This document shows, piece by piece, positions 34,673 through 42,372 of a DNA stretch of 64,000 nucleotides. Location of the stretch: positions 1 through 64,000 of the forward strand of contig CALMAI010000023.1 of NCBI GenBank assembly GCA_937858825.1, given 5' to 3'. The translations under genes and the position numbers were made by a program. The first letter of the stretch is position 1; the number at the start of each line of letters is the position of its first letter. Source of the stretch: an uncultured Candidatus Peregrinibacteria bacterium. Its GTDB lineage: Bacteria > Patescibacteriota > Gracilibacteria > UBA1369. The notes below the pieces were generated by a model. The model saw nothing but the letters and a program-made list of their open reading frames with translations, made no database searches and was not told the origin of the DNA.

Positions 34673-34933
34673 ATGTCACAAAAACTGATCCATCGACTGA
34701 ATCGGATTCAGGGACAAATAGATGCCATTAAACGCCTCACCGAATCAGAAGATTTCAGCCAGGAAACATGCATCCAAAACCTCCAACTCCTCAAAGCATC
34801 CATCAATGGACTGAAAAAGTTTGGAGCCGCGTATGTAGCAGAAAACATGAAAAAATGTATTAAAGACAAAAAGAGCCCCGCCGAGCAGGAAAAACTCATG
34901 CTCACATTCATCGACACTGGATTCGACCTCTAA
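34673..34933 (+). CDS. CsoR/CstR-family persulfide-type sensor repressor
   Basis: 86 residues, normal for the DUF156 family of all-helical repressors. KLIHRLNRIQGQIDAIKRL is the DNA-contact helix region. Cys33 and Cys62 are spaced 29 residues, as in all members, but the position four before the second Cys, His in copper sensors, is Asn58. A two-Cys, no-His site is characteristic of CstR, which responds to persulfides. The next two genes are a rhodanese and a persulfide dioxygenase, which fits. It probably represses this operon through the site at 34624. Confidence 0.85.
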   Translation: MSQKLIHRLNRIQGQIDAIKRLTESEDFSQETCIQNLQLLKASINGLKKFGAAYVAENMKKCIKDKKSPAEQEKLMLTFIDTGFDL

Positions 34934-34945
34934 CCCCCCTCCCCC

Positions 34946-35473
34946 ATGAGCAAAACACTCGAAATATCCGTTCACGATCTTCATGAAATCCTCAAAAAGG
35001 ATAAGACCGAAAATACCATCCTCGTAGACGTGCGAACCAAAGCCGAACACAAAGAAGTAAAAATCAAAGGCGCGACCAACATCCCACTCAACGAGCTGGA
35101 AAGCCACAAAAAAGAGCTGGAACAGTATGACACCGTTTTCGTTCACTGCCGTAGCGGCGGACGAAGCACCAAAGGGTGCGAACTCCTCCAAGATTTAAAG
35201 CATCCTGCAATCGTGAATGTAAAAGGAGGAATTCTGGAATGGGAAGCCGAAGGGTTCCACGTTGAAAAACATAAAGGATTCCGCCTACCACTCCTCCGCC
35301 AGGTTCAAATTGGCGCGGGATCATTGGTTCTTATTGGAGTCATACTCTCATTCACAGTCAATTCACAGTGGGCCCTTCTTTCAGGGTTCGCCGGAGCAGG
35401 ACTTCTCTTTGCCGGCATCACAGGATGGTGCGGCATGGCAGAACTCCTGGCTCGAATGCCATGGAACAAATAA
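34946..35473 (+). CDS. Rhodanese-DUF2892 membrane sulfurtransferase (YgaP-like)
   Basis: 175 residues. A rhodanese domain (about 5-105) has active-site Cys68 in HCRSGGRS, followed by two membrane helices (about 118-138 and 142-163) in a DUF2892 segment (RLPLLRQVQIGAGSLVLIGVIL... ITGWCGMAELLARMPWN). The arrangement is that of E. coli YgaP, whose rhodanese handles sulfane sulfur at the membrane. It lies 12 bases after the CstR-like gene. Cys in GWCGMAEL at the end of the second helix is conserved in the family. Confidence 0.93.
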   Translation: MSKTLEISVHDLHEILKKDKTENTILVDVRTKAEHKEVKIKGATNIPLNELESHKKELEQYDTVFVHCRSGGRSTKGCELLQDLKHPAIVNVKGGILEWEAEGFHVEKHKGFRLPLLRQVQIGAGSLVLIGVILSFTVNSQWALLSGFAGAGLLFAGITGWCGMAELLARMPWNK

Positions 35474-35492
35474 ACTTTAATTCTCTCTTATT

Positions 35493-36386
35493 ATGAAGGA
35501 CTACACATTCTCAGATGGACGACCGCAAGTACACTCATTCTTTGACCCGGCAACCAACACCGTCAGCCATATTGTGGTCGATCCGGAAACCAAAAAATGC
35601 GCTGTTATCGACAGCGTTATGGACTACGAACCAAACGCCGCAAAAATCTCTTTTGAATCAGCGGATCGATTAATCGAACTCATTAAAAAGGAAGGATATG
35701 AAGTTGAATGGGTTATGGAAACACACGCCCATGCCGATCACCTTTCAGCAGCACCCTATATTCAGCAACAGCTAGGTGGAAAAGTCGCCATTGGTGAACA
35801 TATCTCTACCGTTCAGGAAGTATTCGGCAAAGTGTTCAATTTTGGAACAGAGTTTGAAAGAGACGCCAGCCAGTTTGACCACCTCTTCAAAGACGGCGAC
35901 ACCTTCAAAATTGGAAACATTGAAGCACGAGTCATCCACACACCCGGACACACCCCAGCCGACGTTACCTATGCTATTGGAGACTCCGCCTTTGTAGGCG
36001 ACACCCTCTTCATGCCAGACTACGGAACCGCCCGCTGCGACTTCCCTGGGGGAAGCGCCGAAACACTCTACGACTCAACCCAGAAAATCTTCGCACTCCC
36101 GGACGAAACACGACTCTTCATGTGTCACGACTACCTACCCGAAGGACGAACCGAATACATCTGGGAAACCACCGTCGCCGACCAACAGGGCAAAAACATT
36201 CATGTTGGCTATGACGCAGAAACAAATAAAGAAAAATTTGTCGAAATGCGCAACGAACGCGACTCAAAACTGGGTATGCCACGCCTCATCATCCCTTCCA
36301 TCCAGGTAAACATTAACAAAGGAAAACTCCCCGAAGCCGAAGAAAACGGCACCCAATATCTGAAAGTGCCGATTAATAAATTTTAA
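35493..36386 (+). CDS. Metallo-beta-lactamase-fold persulfide dioxygenase (Blh/ETHE1-like)
   Basis: 297 residues. Metal motif T-H78-A-H80-A-D82-H83 (THAHADHLSA), then HTPGHTPADVTYAIG, FVGDTLFMPDYGTARCDFPGGSAETLYDS and FMCHDYLPEGR. The DYGTARCDFPGGS block is diagnostic for ETHE1/Blh/CstB-type persulfide dioxygenases, which oxidise glutathione or low-molecular-weight persulfide to sulfite. Cytosolic. With the upstream CstR-like sensor and the rhodanese it forms a sulfide/persulfide detoxification operon, ended by a strong terminator. Confidence 0.94.
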   Translation: MKDYTFSDGRPQVHSFFDPATNTVSHIVVDPETKKCAVIDSVMDYEPNAAKISFESADRLIELIKKEGYEVEWVMETHAHADHLSAAPYIQQQLGGKVAIGEHISTVQEVFGKVFNFGTEFERDASQFDHLFKDGDTFKIGNIEARVIHTPGHTPADVTYAIGDSAFVGDTLFMPDYGTARCDFPGGSAETLYDSTQKIFALPDETRLFMCHDYLPEGRTEYIWETTVADQQGKNIHVGYDAETNKEKFVEMRNERDSKLGMPRLIIPSIQVNINKGKLPEAEENGTQYLKVPINKF

Positions 36387-36406
36387 CAACAAACATATAA
36401 TCAACG

Positions 36407-36445
36407 AAATGCTCTGGAACATTACTTTGCTCTAGAGCATTTTTG
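36407..36445 (+). terminator. Rho-independent terminator of the persulfide operon
   Basis: AAATGCTCT (36407-36415) pairs with AGAGCATTT (36434-36442), followed by further T residues. It begins 20 bases past the dioxygenase stop. Confidence 0.75.
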
Positions 36446-36524
36446 AATTACAAAATTCTGACAAAAAACAGTACCCAAGCATCTACCCTTTTAATCAACT
36501 ATCAATTTCTATAGAATAGGCAAC

Positions 36525-36636
36525 GACACCCAAAAACTTTCATCACTCAAAGAGTGTTCGTCCATCCTGCGCTAACTGGTGCAGAGGTGGGCGTCGAGCC
36601 AGTTAGGCTACTCTTTGAGCAAGTGAATTGGGTGTC
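36525..36636 (+). ncRNA. Structured RNA or 5' leader of unknown class
   Basis: Four nested perfect helices form one rod: GACACCCAA/TTGGGTGTC (36525-36533, 36628-36636), ACTT/AAGT next to it, CTCAAAGAGT/ACTCTTTGAG (36546-36555, 36610-36619) and CTAACTGG/CCAGTTAG (36572-36579, 36599-36606). The apex loop has 19 bases, and a 16-base bulge at 36556-36571 contains CCATC, which can pair with GGTGG in the apex loop, forming a pseudoknot. A TATAGAAT (about 36510) sits just upstream, so transcription would begin at the structure. It could be the leader of the SLH gene at 36675 or an independent RNA. It did not match SRP, twister or 6S consensus by eye. Confidence 0.6.
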
Positions 36637-36674
36637 CTCGGCGCCCTCTTTTGTTATCCTTAACCCAATTTATA

Positions 36675-37949
36675 ATGAAAAAGGCACTCCTTATATTCAG
36701 TTTTTTAGTAATCTTCAGCACAACTTCACCAGCTCATGCCGCTTCTTCAGGAGCCTGCTCCGGTCATAATGGAGTCAACTGCCTAGCAGGCCACGACACC
36801 GATGGAAGCGTCATCTGCAACGATGGATGGAAAAATAGTTCGGTGCAATATGTAGACATTAAAGATGTTTGCATGGAAAACTATTTGGAGCCGGGACCTT
36901 TCTACGATGTCACTCAGACAAACCCTAATCGTGACGCCATTCTCGATCTTTACGAACAAGGCGTAATTAACGGCTATCCTGATAGCACTTTCAAACCTGA
37001 AAATGAAATTAATCGCGCTGAATTGCTCAAAATTCTTGTTGAAGGATCAGGAGTAACACCGGACTCCAACAAATACAACGGCTGCTTTACCGATGTTCTA
37101 ACAGACTGGTACGCCCCATACGTCTGCTACGCAAAAACAGTCCAATGGGTTGACGGCTATCCTGATGGAACATTTAAACCCGCCCAAACCGTTAACAAAG
37201 TTGAAGCCATAAAGATGCTTCTTAATTCTCAAAACATAACAATTCCCACAACTATTTCTGAAGACCCATTTTTGGACGTTTCAAAAAATGAATGGTTTGC
37301 CCCATTCATAAAGGTAGCAAAAGATATGAAAATTCTTGAAGAAAATGGGAACTATCTCCAGCCGGCAGAATTCATGAAGAGAGGAAGCATAAGTGAAAAC
37401 CTCTATCGACTTCTCCAGTATGAAGAAAAAAACAACGACAACTCTTCAACCAAAGAACCAGAAACCCAATCAGGAACAGAAGATCATGAAACGATCATCT
37501 TAAACTACTGTAAAACTGAGTGGCCGGATGACACAGACATGCAAGAGTATTGCCAGGAACAACAGCTCGAAAGCTGGAAAAATCTATCCAATGATCAGCC
37601 AAATAACGTCAGCAATGAACAGTATTCGATAATCGTCAATCAATGCGCTGAAGACTGGGGAAATGACTACTCTATGCAGGAATACTGCAGAGAGCAACAA
37701 TTTGATGGAGTTACACAAATTAATGAACCAAAGCCATCACACGTTACAAATGAACAGTACTCAATAATTGTGGATCAATGCACTGAAGACTGGGAAAATG
37801 ATTACTCCATGCAAGCTTACTGCTATGAACAACAGTTTGAAGGAATTGAAAAAATTAACAATTCAACAAAAAGCCAAGCCACAAAAAATCAATGCGCCTC
37901 TGATTGGCCAAATGACTACTCTATGCAGGCTTATTGCCTGGAGCAGTAA
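36675..37949 (+). CDS. Secreted SLH-domain protein with four Cys-containing C-terminal repeats
   Basis: 424 residues from ATG 36675; an in-frame TTG at 36651 only lengthens the signal. Signal peptide MKKALLIFSFLVIFSTTSPAHA. A short Cys-rich module follows (ACSGHNGVNCLAGHDTDGSVICNDGWKNSS), then three SLH modules (ITxxAxLLKILV-type; CFTDVLTDWYAPYVCYAKTVQWVDGYPDGTFKP). The C-terminal third repeats C-x2-(D/E)W-x-(N/D)D-x2-MQ-x-YC-x-EQQ four times, spaced 45, 45 and 38 residues, each with two Cys. Six or more disulfides are possible, suggesting dependence on the DsbA-like protein. The repeat family is not known to me. Confidence 0.75.
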   Translation: MKKALLIFSFLVIFSTTSPAHAASSGACSGHNGVNCLAGHDTDGSVICNDGWKNSSVQYVDIKDVCMENYLEPGPFYDVTQTNPNRDAILDLYEQGVINGYPDSTFKPENEINRAELLKILVEGSGVTPDSNKYNGCFTDVLTDWYAPYVCYAKTVQWVDGYPDGTFKPAQTVNKVEAIKMLLNSQNITIPTTISEDPFLDVSKNEWFAPFIKVAKDMKILEENGNYLQPAEFMKRGSISENLYRLLQYEEKNNDNSSTKEPETQSGTEDHETIILNYCKTEWPDDTDMQEYCQEQQLESWKNLSNDQPNNVSNEQYSIIVNQCAEDWGNDYSMQEYCREQQFDGVTQINEPKPSHVTNEQYSIIVDQCTEDWENDYSMQAYCYEQQFEGIEKINNSTKSQATKNQCASDWPNDYSMQAYCLEQ

Positions 37950-37973
37950 TATATATCCTTTAAAAAAAAAGTT

Positions 37974-38516
37974 ATGGATTATGAAATAGCCACTTATATC
38001 CTAGCAATAATTTCAATAATTCTTTGTTTAGGTATTGGATCTTTCATAACCAACTTGCATTCAGCAACATATTGGATAGGAAAAAAAATAGCACCAATTG
38101 GTTCGGAAAAAGAGTTACCTCGTGGGTTTCAAGATGCTATTACTCCAAGTCGTCACGCTTATTTATATTTTTTCACTCGTATTTTATATTTAATCATACT
38201 TATCCTTGGTTCAATTAAACTTTGGTATTTAGGAATTTTATTAGTCCTGGTAATTGCAATACTTACAAAGTTTTTAGGGGAATTATGGCCCAACAACATA
38301 AATTTTTACTTGAAAATACTTATCAGATCTATGACTAACAGAATGGCTGATTATTCGAAAAAAGGTGATTTTATGAGATCAGATGCTGCTAAAGAAATGC
38401 TTGAAAAAATGGAAAATCTATATGTAGAAATTCGGGATGAGAATTTAATAATTCCAGATTTTATGGAAATAAGAAATATGCGGTCAGGTACCCTAGCTGA
38501 AGACGTTAGATTCTAA
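37974..38516 (+). CDS. Hypothetical membrane protein with three helices
   Basis: 180 residues. Hydrophobic helices at about 5-24, 60-78 and 82-100, then a cytosolic, charged helical C-terminal half (MTNRMADYSKKGDFMRSDAAKEMLEKMENLYVEIRDENLIIPDFMEIRN). No family recognised. AT-rich with A/T-ending codons, like the following island genes. It starts 24 bases after the SLH gene and is convergent with the next gene, one base apart. Confidence 0.5.
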   Translation: MDYEIATYILAIISIILCLGIGSFITNLHSATYWIGKKIAPIGSEKELPRGFQDAITPSRHAYLYFFTRILYLIILILGSIKLWYLGILLVLVIAILTKFLGELWPNNINFYLKILIRSMTNRMADYSKKGDFMRSDAAKEMLEKMENLYVEIRDENLIIPDFMEIRNMRSGTLAEDVRF

Positions 38517-38517
38517 A

Positions 38518-39339
38518 TTACTCTCCATACTTTTCTTTAATACAGAGCTTTACCAAGGCCTGAAGTCTTGGAAGGTGGCTACTTATTTGTGAAAAAGGAA
38601 AATCAATAGATTTAGCATGTATGTTATCCCGCAAAAAAGTAAGTACTGAAATATCACTCTTCCCATTCTTATCTTTTTCCAAAGGCAGCTTAGGGTCTGT
38701 TAATCGAATCCATCGATCAACAGCCTTTCTTTCTTTACCAATTCCTTCTCCTCTATGAATCCATTCTAGTAATCTAAATAATAATAAAAACTTAAGCGCA
38801 TCAGTTTCCTGCCCCAAAGCATCCTTCCACATAATTAATATCTCCTCAAAGTCAGCAGTACACTTATTTGACAGATTTAAAGCTAATTTCGAGGCAGCTT
38901 TTCCTTTAATATAAAAATTAGTTGTTAAGCTATCACCTATAGTGATTGTTTGATTCAAAGAAACTTCCATTCTTCCATCAGCTATGTCCACCTTTTGGGA
39001 ACCAGTTATCTTAGCTCCCTTTATAGGCATACCATGTGCCCAGCTCAAACGGTTCGCAATTTTATCAATTTCAAAACTTGCAACTTGAATAGCCTCTCTA
39101 GGAGACTTTCCTTTAATTATCATTTCCACTCTCAGCTCATTCTTATGAGCACCATTCTTCAAAAGGCCTTTAAATCCAGAAGGAGTTCGAAACGAAAGAG
39201 GCTTAACCAGCGTAATGAAACGAAAAGGGAAAACCCGAATATAGCCGTAAAAAAGCATATTTAAATTGACTAAGACAAAATTTAGTACCGATTTTTTATG
39301 GCCTTTTAGACCATTTTTGTTTATAAAAAGGAACACCAT
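38518..39339 (-). CDS. Unassigned protein downstream of ImmA/IrrE peptidase, possibly HEPN-like
   Basis: 273 residues from 39339, overlapping the peptidase gene by 44 bases; a Met at 39258 gives a start clear of the overlap. Central region: ASFEIDKIANRLSWAHGMPIKGAKITGS. The C-terminal half is helical: TDALKFLLLFRLLEWIHRGEGI, and LTFLRDNIHAKSIDFPFSQISSHLPRLQALVKLCI. The RDNIHAK pattern recalls the conserved Arg...His of HEPN-type domains, some of which are RNases; the spacing is not ideal, so this is weak. Cotranscribed with the XRE and peptidase genes, it may be the effector of the module. Confidence 0.45.
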   Translation of the reverse strand: MVFLFINKNGLKGHKKSVLNFVLVNLNMLFYGYIRVFPFRFITLVKPLSFRTPSGFKGLLKNGAHKNELRVEMIIKGKSPREAIQVASFEIDKIANRLSWAHGMPIKGAKITGSQKVDIADGRMEVSLNQTITIGDSLTTNFYIKGKAASKLALNLSNKCTADFEEILIMWKDALGQETDALKFLLLFRLLEWIHRGEGIGKERKAVDRWIRLTDPKLPLEKDKNGKSDISVLTFLRDNIHAKSIDFPFSQISSHLPRLQALVKLCIKEKYGE

Positions 39340-39913
39340 AAATTTCTTCTTTCAGTTTTCTAAATCGAACATCATCAAACTGTCCTGGCTTAATGAGACC
39401 GAAGAACTCAAAACGTTTTTTTATAAACATATAACTCACTGGAGCAAATTTTTCTTCCCTAAAATCTACAACTGACCTAGGTTCACAGCTAGAACGGTCA
39501 ATACCGAGCCTAGAAAGTGCTTCACGCATCTCTTGTTCTGGAAATATAAACTCTGCAGCAAAAACCTCCGCACCTTTTTCAATAATTTCATTTGCATTAT
39601 AGTCACCACACTCTATCTCACCTCTTTCAATAGCTTCTCTATCTACAAAGTGATGCTTAAGCTCATGGACTAAAGAAAAAATTTTGGGCTCCCTGGGTAG
39701 TTCTTTATTAAGTAGAACTGAACAATCATCTCCATCGCAAAAATAAGCTGCTCTAATCTTTGCAGAGAGTTTTCTATAATCAATTTTGATTCCCTCCATT
39801 TTATAAATCTTTTTAATAACAGGAATAGTGATTTTCGAGGTGACAATACCATACTCTGTACGCTTTTTTTGAGCTAAAGCCTTCATTGAAGCATAGTATT
39901 GAGATCTAGTCAT
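39296..39913 (-). CDS. ImmA/IrrE-type zinc metallopeptidase
   Basis: 205 residues. The zinc motif H83-E-L-K-H87 is in FSLVHELKHHFV, preceded by DDCSVLLNKELPREPKIFS and followed by EIIEKGAEVFAAEFIFPEQEMREAL, which supplies the third ligand (Glu). ImmA in ICEBs1 cleaves the ImmR repressor to start excision; IrrE acts in radiation response. It overlaps the XRE repressor gene by eight bases, the classical repressor/antirepressor pair, so cleavage of that repressor is the likely role. Confidence 0.88.
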   Translation of the reverse strand: MTRSQYYASMKALAQKKRTEYGIVTSKITIPVIKKIYKMEGIKIDYRKLSAKIRAAYFCDGDDCSVLLNKELPREPKIFSLVHELKHHFVDREAIERGEIECGDYNANEIIEKGAEVFAAEFIFPEQEMREALSRLGIDRSSCEPRSVVDFREEKFAPVSYMFIKKRFEFFGLIKPGQFDDVRFRKLKEEIYGVPFYKQKWSKRP

Positions 39914-40262
39914 TTTTGGAATCTTTATTTTTTAACATTTGTCGAGCCTTTCTAAACTTAGCATATTCAATCAACTCATCCATTTCCTTACCATCAAGGT
40001 CCCCGGTCGCACTCAACAAAGCCTCTTGCTTCTCATTCAACTCCATATCAGGGAAAAAAGCCGCAATACTTACACCAAAAAATTTAGAAAGTTTAAAAAG
40101 ATCGTCAGCAGAGGGTCTATAGACAGACTTTTCCCACCTGGAAATAGTATTAGGAGTAGTTTTTACAGCTTTAGCAAGAGCTTCTTGACTTATTCCCTTA
40201 CCACCAAAATTACCGCGTAACTCTGCAATTTTCTGACCAATTTTTTGATAAACAGAGTCCAT
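39906..40262 (-). CDS. XRE-family transcriptional repressor (ImmR-like)
   Basis: 118 residues. Helix-turn-helix: YQKIGQKIAELRGNFGGKGISQEALAKAVKTTPNTISRWEKSVYRPSADDLFKLSKFFGVSIAAFFPD, then a helical tail (EMDELIEYAKFRKARQML). It is transcribed away from the DUF3892 gene, and the 133-base gap contains four AGGA(T)/(A)TCCT half-sites. With the overlapping metallopeptidase gene it forms an ImmR/ImmA-type switch, which would be released by proteolysis. Confidence 0.9.
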   Translation of the reverse strand: MDSVYQKIGQKIAELRGNFGGKGISQEALAKAVKTTPNTISRWEKSVYRPSADDLFKLSKFFGVSIAAFFPDMELNEKQEALLSATGDLDGKEMDELIEYAKFRKARQMLKNKDSKND

Positions 40263-40321
40263 ATTTTCCTGATTTAGGATATAAGTTTCCCTTTTGCGTT
40301 GATTAAGTAATTGACAGCTGA

Positions 40322-40360
40322 TAGGATGATAGCGTCCTAGAACAGGATAGCACTATCCTT
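40322..40360. promoter_or_regulatory. XRE operator-like cluster between divergent genes
   Basis: The site TAGGATGATAGCGTCCTA (40322-40339) is an imperfect dyad. AGGATAG-CA-CTATCCT (40344-40359) is a perfect one. Between them the outer arms also pair as TCCT-AGAAC-AGGA. The repeated AGGAT half-sites are about ten bases apart, in line with helical phasing for two dimers of the divergent XRE protein. Confidence 0.7.
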
Positions 40361-40395
40361 GAGGAAAACAAGACATTAACTTAACTCTTAATACT

Positions 40396-40683
40396 ATGCT
40401 AGAAGTACAAATCATATGCATCAATAAAGATCGTGGGAACCATGCAAATCCTCACGAAGCAATATCTCACTATGGCTGGGTGAATAGCTCAGGCAAAAGA
40501 GGAAAAACCAATAGATCTAAAATGGTCAGTTGGTTAGAAAAGGGAAACCAAGCTTATGTAGAAGACAAATATGGGAATCGCGCATATTGTCATATTCGGG
40601 AAAGCATTCACGGAAACAAATTTTTGCAAACTGCAGCCGATGGCAAATACAATAACAATCTATTAAGTCTCCCTGAGTGTTAA
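40396..40683 (+). CDS. DUF3892 family protein
   Basis: 95 residues. The conserved DUF3892 ending is present: YLxT..DG followed by NNLLSLPEC (here FLQTAADGKYNNNLLSLPEC). The N-terminal part VQIICINKDRGNHANPHEAISHYGWV, with SKMVSWLEKGNQAYVEDKYGNRAYCHI, fits too. Role unknown; members are found near phage-type regulators and small basic proteins. Divergent from the XRE gene with operator-like dyads between, so it is probably repressed by it. The 47-residue gene follows by 28 bases. Confidence 0.85.
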   Translation: MLEVQIICINKDRGNHANPHEAISHYGWVNSSGKRGKTNRSKMVSWLEKGNQAYVEDKYGNRAYCHIRESIHGNKFLQTAADGKYNNNLLSLPEC

Positions 40684-40711
40684 AATTATACAATTTATTA
40701 AATTAATTTTT

Positions 40712-40855
40712 ATGTCTAAAAAAAATAATAAAACTCACAAAGCTGGACGCAGTGCTAAAACAGGTCGTTTCGTAAAATTAGGCTATGCGGAAAAGTATCC
40801 CCATACAACAGTCATTGAAAGAGTACCAAATCCTGGACATGGCGATACGAAGTGA
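40712..40855 (+). CDS. 47-residue basic protein with KTGRF motif, partner of DUF3892
   Basis: A short frame missed by length filters, starting MSKKNNKTHKAGRSAKTGRF and ending GHGDTK. The pattern AGRSAKTGRFV...A-x4-P-x-TTV-x-ERV is a recurrent small-protein family (phage- and island-associated) of unknown role. It follows DUF3892 in the same direction and precedes the 3' end of tRNA-Gln by 26 bases. Confidence 0.65.
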   Translation: MSKKNNKTHKAGRSAKTGRFVKLGYAEKYPHTTVIERVPNPGHGDTK

Positions 40856-40880
40856 TTAAAGATAGCCATAAAGTACCGAT

Positions 40881-40954
40881 TGGCTGGGGTGGAGGGATTC
40901 GAACCCCCGATCATGGGACCAGAACCCACTGCCTTACCACTTGGCTACACCCCA
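40881..40954 (-). tRNA. tRNA-Gln (anticodon CTG)
   Basis: Minus-strand cloverleaf of 74 bases. The acceptor stem TGGGGTG pairs with CACCCCA, the D arm is AGCCAAGTGGTAAGGCA, the anticodon stem GTGGG/CCCAT encloses loop TTCTGGT giving CTG, and the T arm holds GGTTCGAATCC. Discriminator G and an encoded CCA follow. The 3' end faces the accessory genes at 38-40.9 kb, a frequent integration point for islands. Confidence 0.95.
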
Positions 40955-41078
40955 TCGGAAAAGTATGCCTATAAGAAAATACGGGAAGATTCTACCCAAA
41001 AGCTTCCAGCAACTCAAGCCTTCACTTTCGCAATGTGATCATTTTCTTTAGAATGCAATCACAACATTATTCATCAGG

Positions 41079-42326
41079 ATGAAAATCCTCCTCACATCAA
41101 TTGGGAGCAGAGGTGATATGGAGCCATTTTTGGCTATTGCCGAAATTTTAAAAAAGCGCGGACACAAAGTTATTTGTGTCTTTCCCGAACAGTTCAGGTC
41201 ACTCGCCGAAGACAGCGATTTTGAATTCGCTTCACTCGGTTCAAAATTCATTGAAATGCTCAACAGCGAAACCGGAAAAACCGTTATGGGTGGCGGATAT
41301 AGTGGCATCAGAAAGCTCTTTGCATACATTAAACTGGCCAAAGAGTTTTCCGGAACCAATAAAGATATGCTCATTGCTCAAAAAGAGATTATTGAGCGGG
41401 AAAAGCCGGACAAAATTGTTCGGAATGCAAAAGCCATCTATCCTCTCATTCAGGATTTGGATCGGACTCCCCAAAATATTTTGATTAGTCCAGTACCATA
41501 TATGCACTATGTAAAAGGCCATCCGCATATTGGATTTCATAAAAATTATGGAAACTTTATCAACAAGCTCACCTTTAAACTTGCAGATTTTGGATTGGCC
41601 GCAACTGTTAAAAGCAGCCTCAAGTGGGTCAATGAAAAAAAACGATCTCTCAAACAAATCAAAAATACCATCGCGAATAGTAAAACCATCTATACTATCT
41701 CTCCCACACTCGTCCCAAAACCCACCAACTGGCCCGATCATCTTCAGATCCTCGGTTTTCATGAACGTGACAAAACTGTTAACTGGCAACCCTCTTCAGA
41801 CCTCCAAAATTTCCTCAAATTTCACAAAAAAATCCTGTTTATCAGCTTTGGAAGCATGACCAATCCGCATCCAGCAGAAAAAACAAAAATGTTCCTCGAC
41901 ATTGTCACTAAACACAACATCCCAACCATCATAAATTGCGGAGCCGGAGGACTCGTGCAACCGAAAGAGTACAACCAAGAGCTCATTCACTTTGTCGACC
42001 GCGTACCCTACGACTGGCTCTTTCCCAAAATGCACGCTGTTATCCATCATGGTGGATCCGGAACCACCCACATGGGCATCAAAAACGGCTGCGCCACAAT
42101 GATTATTCCCCACATTGTCGACCAGTTTGTTTGGAATCGGATTATCGCCGAAAAAGGAGCCGGACCTACCGGGCCACCCATCAACACCATCACGGCAGAA
42201 AATTTAGAACCCAAGATCCTCGACCTTTTCAATCATCAACAGTACAAAGACAAAGCTGAAACACTCGCCCACCAGATGGCCCAAGAGCAGTTCCAGGACC
42301 AACTTTGCGCATCAATCCTCGCCTAA
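41079..42326 (+). CDS. GT1-family (UDP-glucuronosyl/sterol glucosyltransferase-like) glycosyltransferase
   Basis: 415 residues. N-terminal acceptor domain begins MKILLTSIGSRGDMEPFLAIAEILKKRGHKVICVFPEQFRSLAEDSDFEF, the typical start of sterol/macrolide-type GT1 enzymes. C-terminal donor site: ILFISFGSMTNPHP, VPYDWLFPKMHAVIHHGGSGTTHMGIKNGCATMIIPHIVDQFVWNRIIAEKGAGP, with the catalytic-domain HHGGSGTT box. It probably transfers a sugar from a UDP or TDP donor to a lipid or small molecule. Stand-alone gene, no biosynthetic cluster nearby. Confidence 0.93.
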   Translation: MKILLTSIGSRGDMEPFLAIAEILKKRGHKVICVFPEQFRSLAEDSDFEFASLGSKFIEMLNSETGKTVMGGGYSGIRKLFAYIKLAKEFSGTNKDMLIAQKEIIEREKPDKIVRNAKAIYPLIQDLDRTPQNILISPVPYMHYVKGHPHIGFHKNYGNFINKLTFKLADFGLAATVKSSLKWVNEKKRSLKQIKNTIANSKTIYTISPTLVPKPTNWPDHLQILGFHERDKTVNWQPSSDLQNFLKFHKKILFISFGSMTNPHPAEKTKMFLDIVTKHNIPTIINCGAGGLVQPKEYNQELIHFVDRVPYDWLFPKMHAVIHHGGSGTTHMGIKNGCATMIIPHIVDQFVWNRIIAEKGAGPTGPPINTITAENLEPKILDLFNHQQYKDKAETLAHQMAQEQFQDQLCASILA

Positions 42327-42372
42327 ATAAAATATGGTATTATCTGAATCATAATACTTTAACTTTTAAAAT

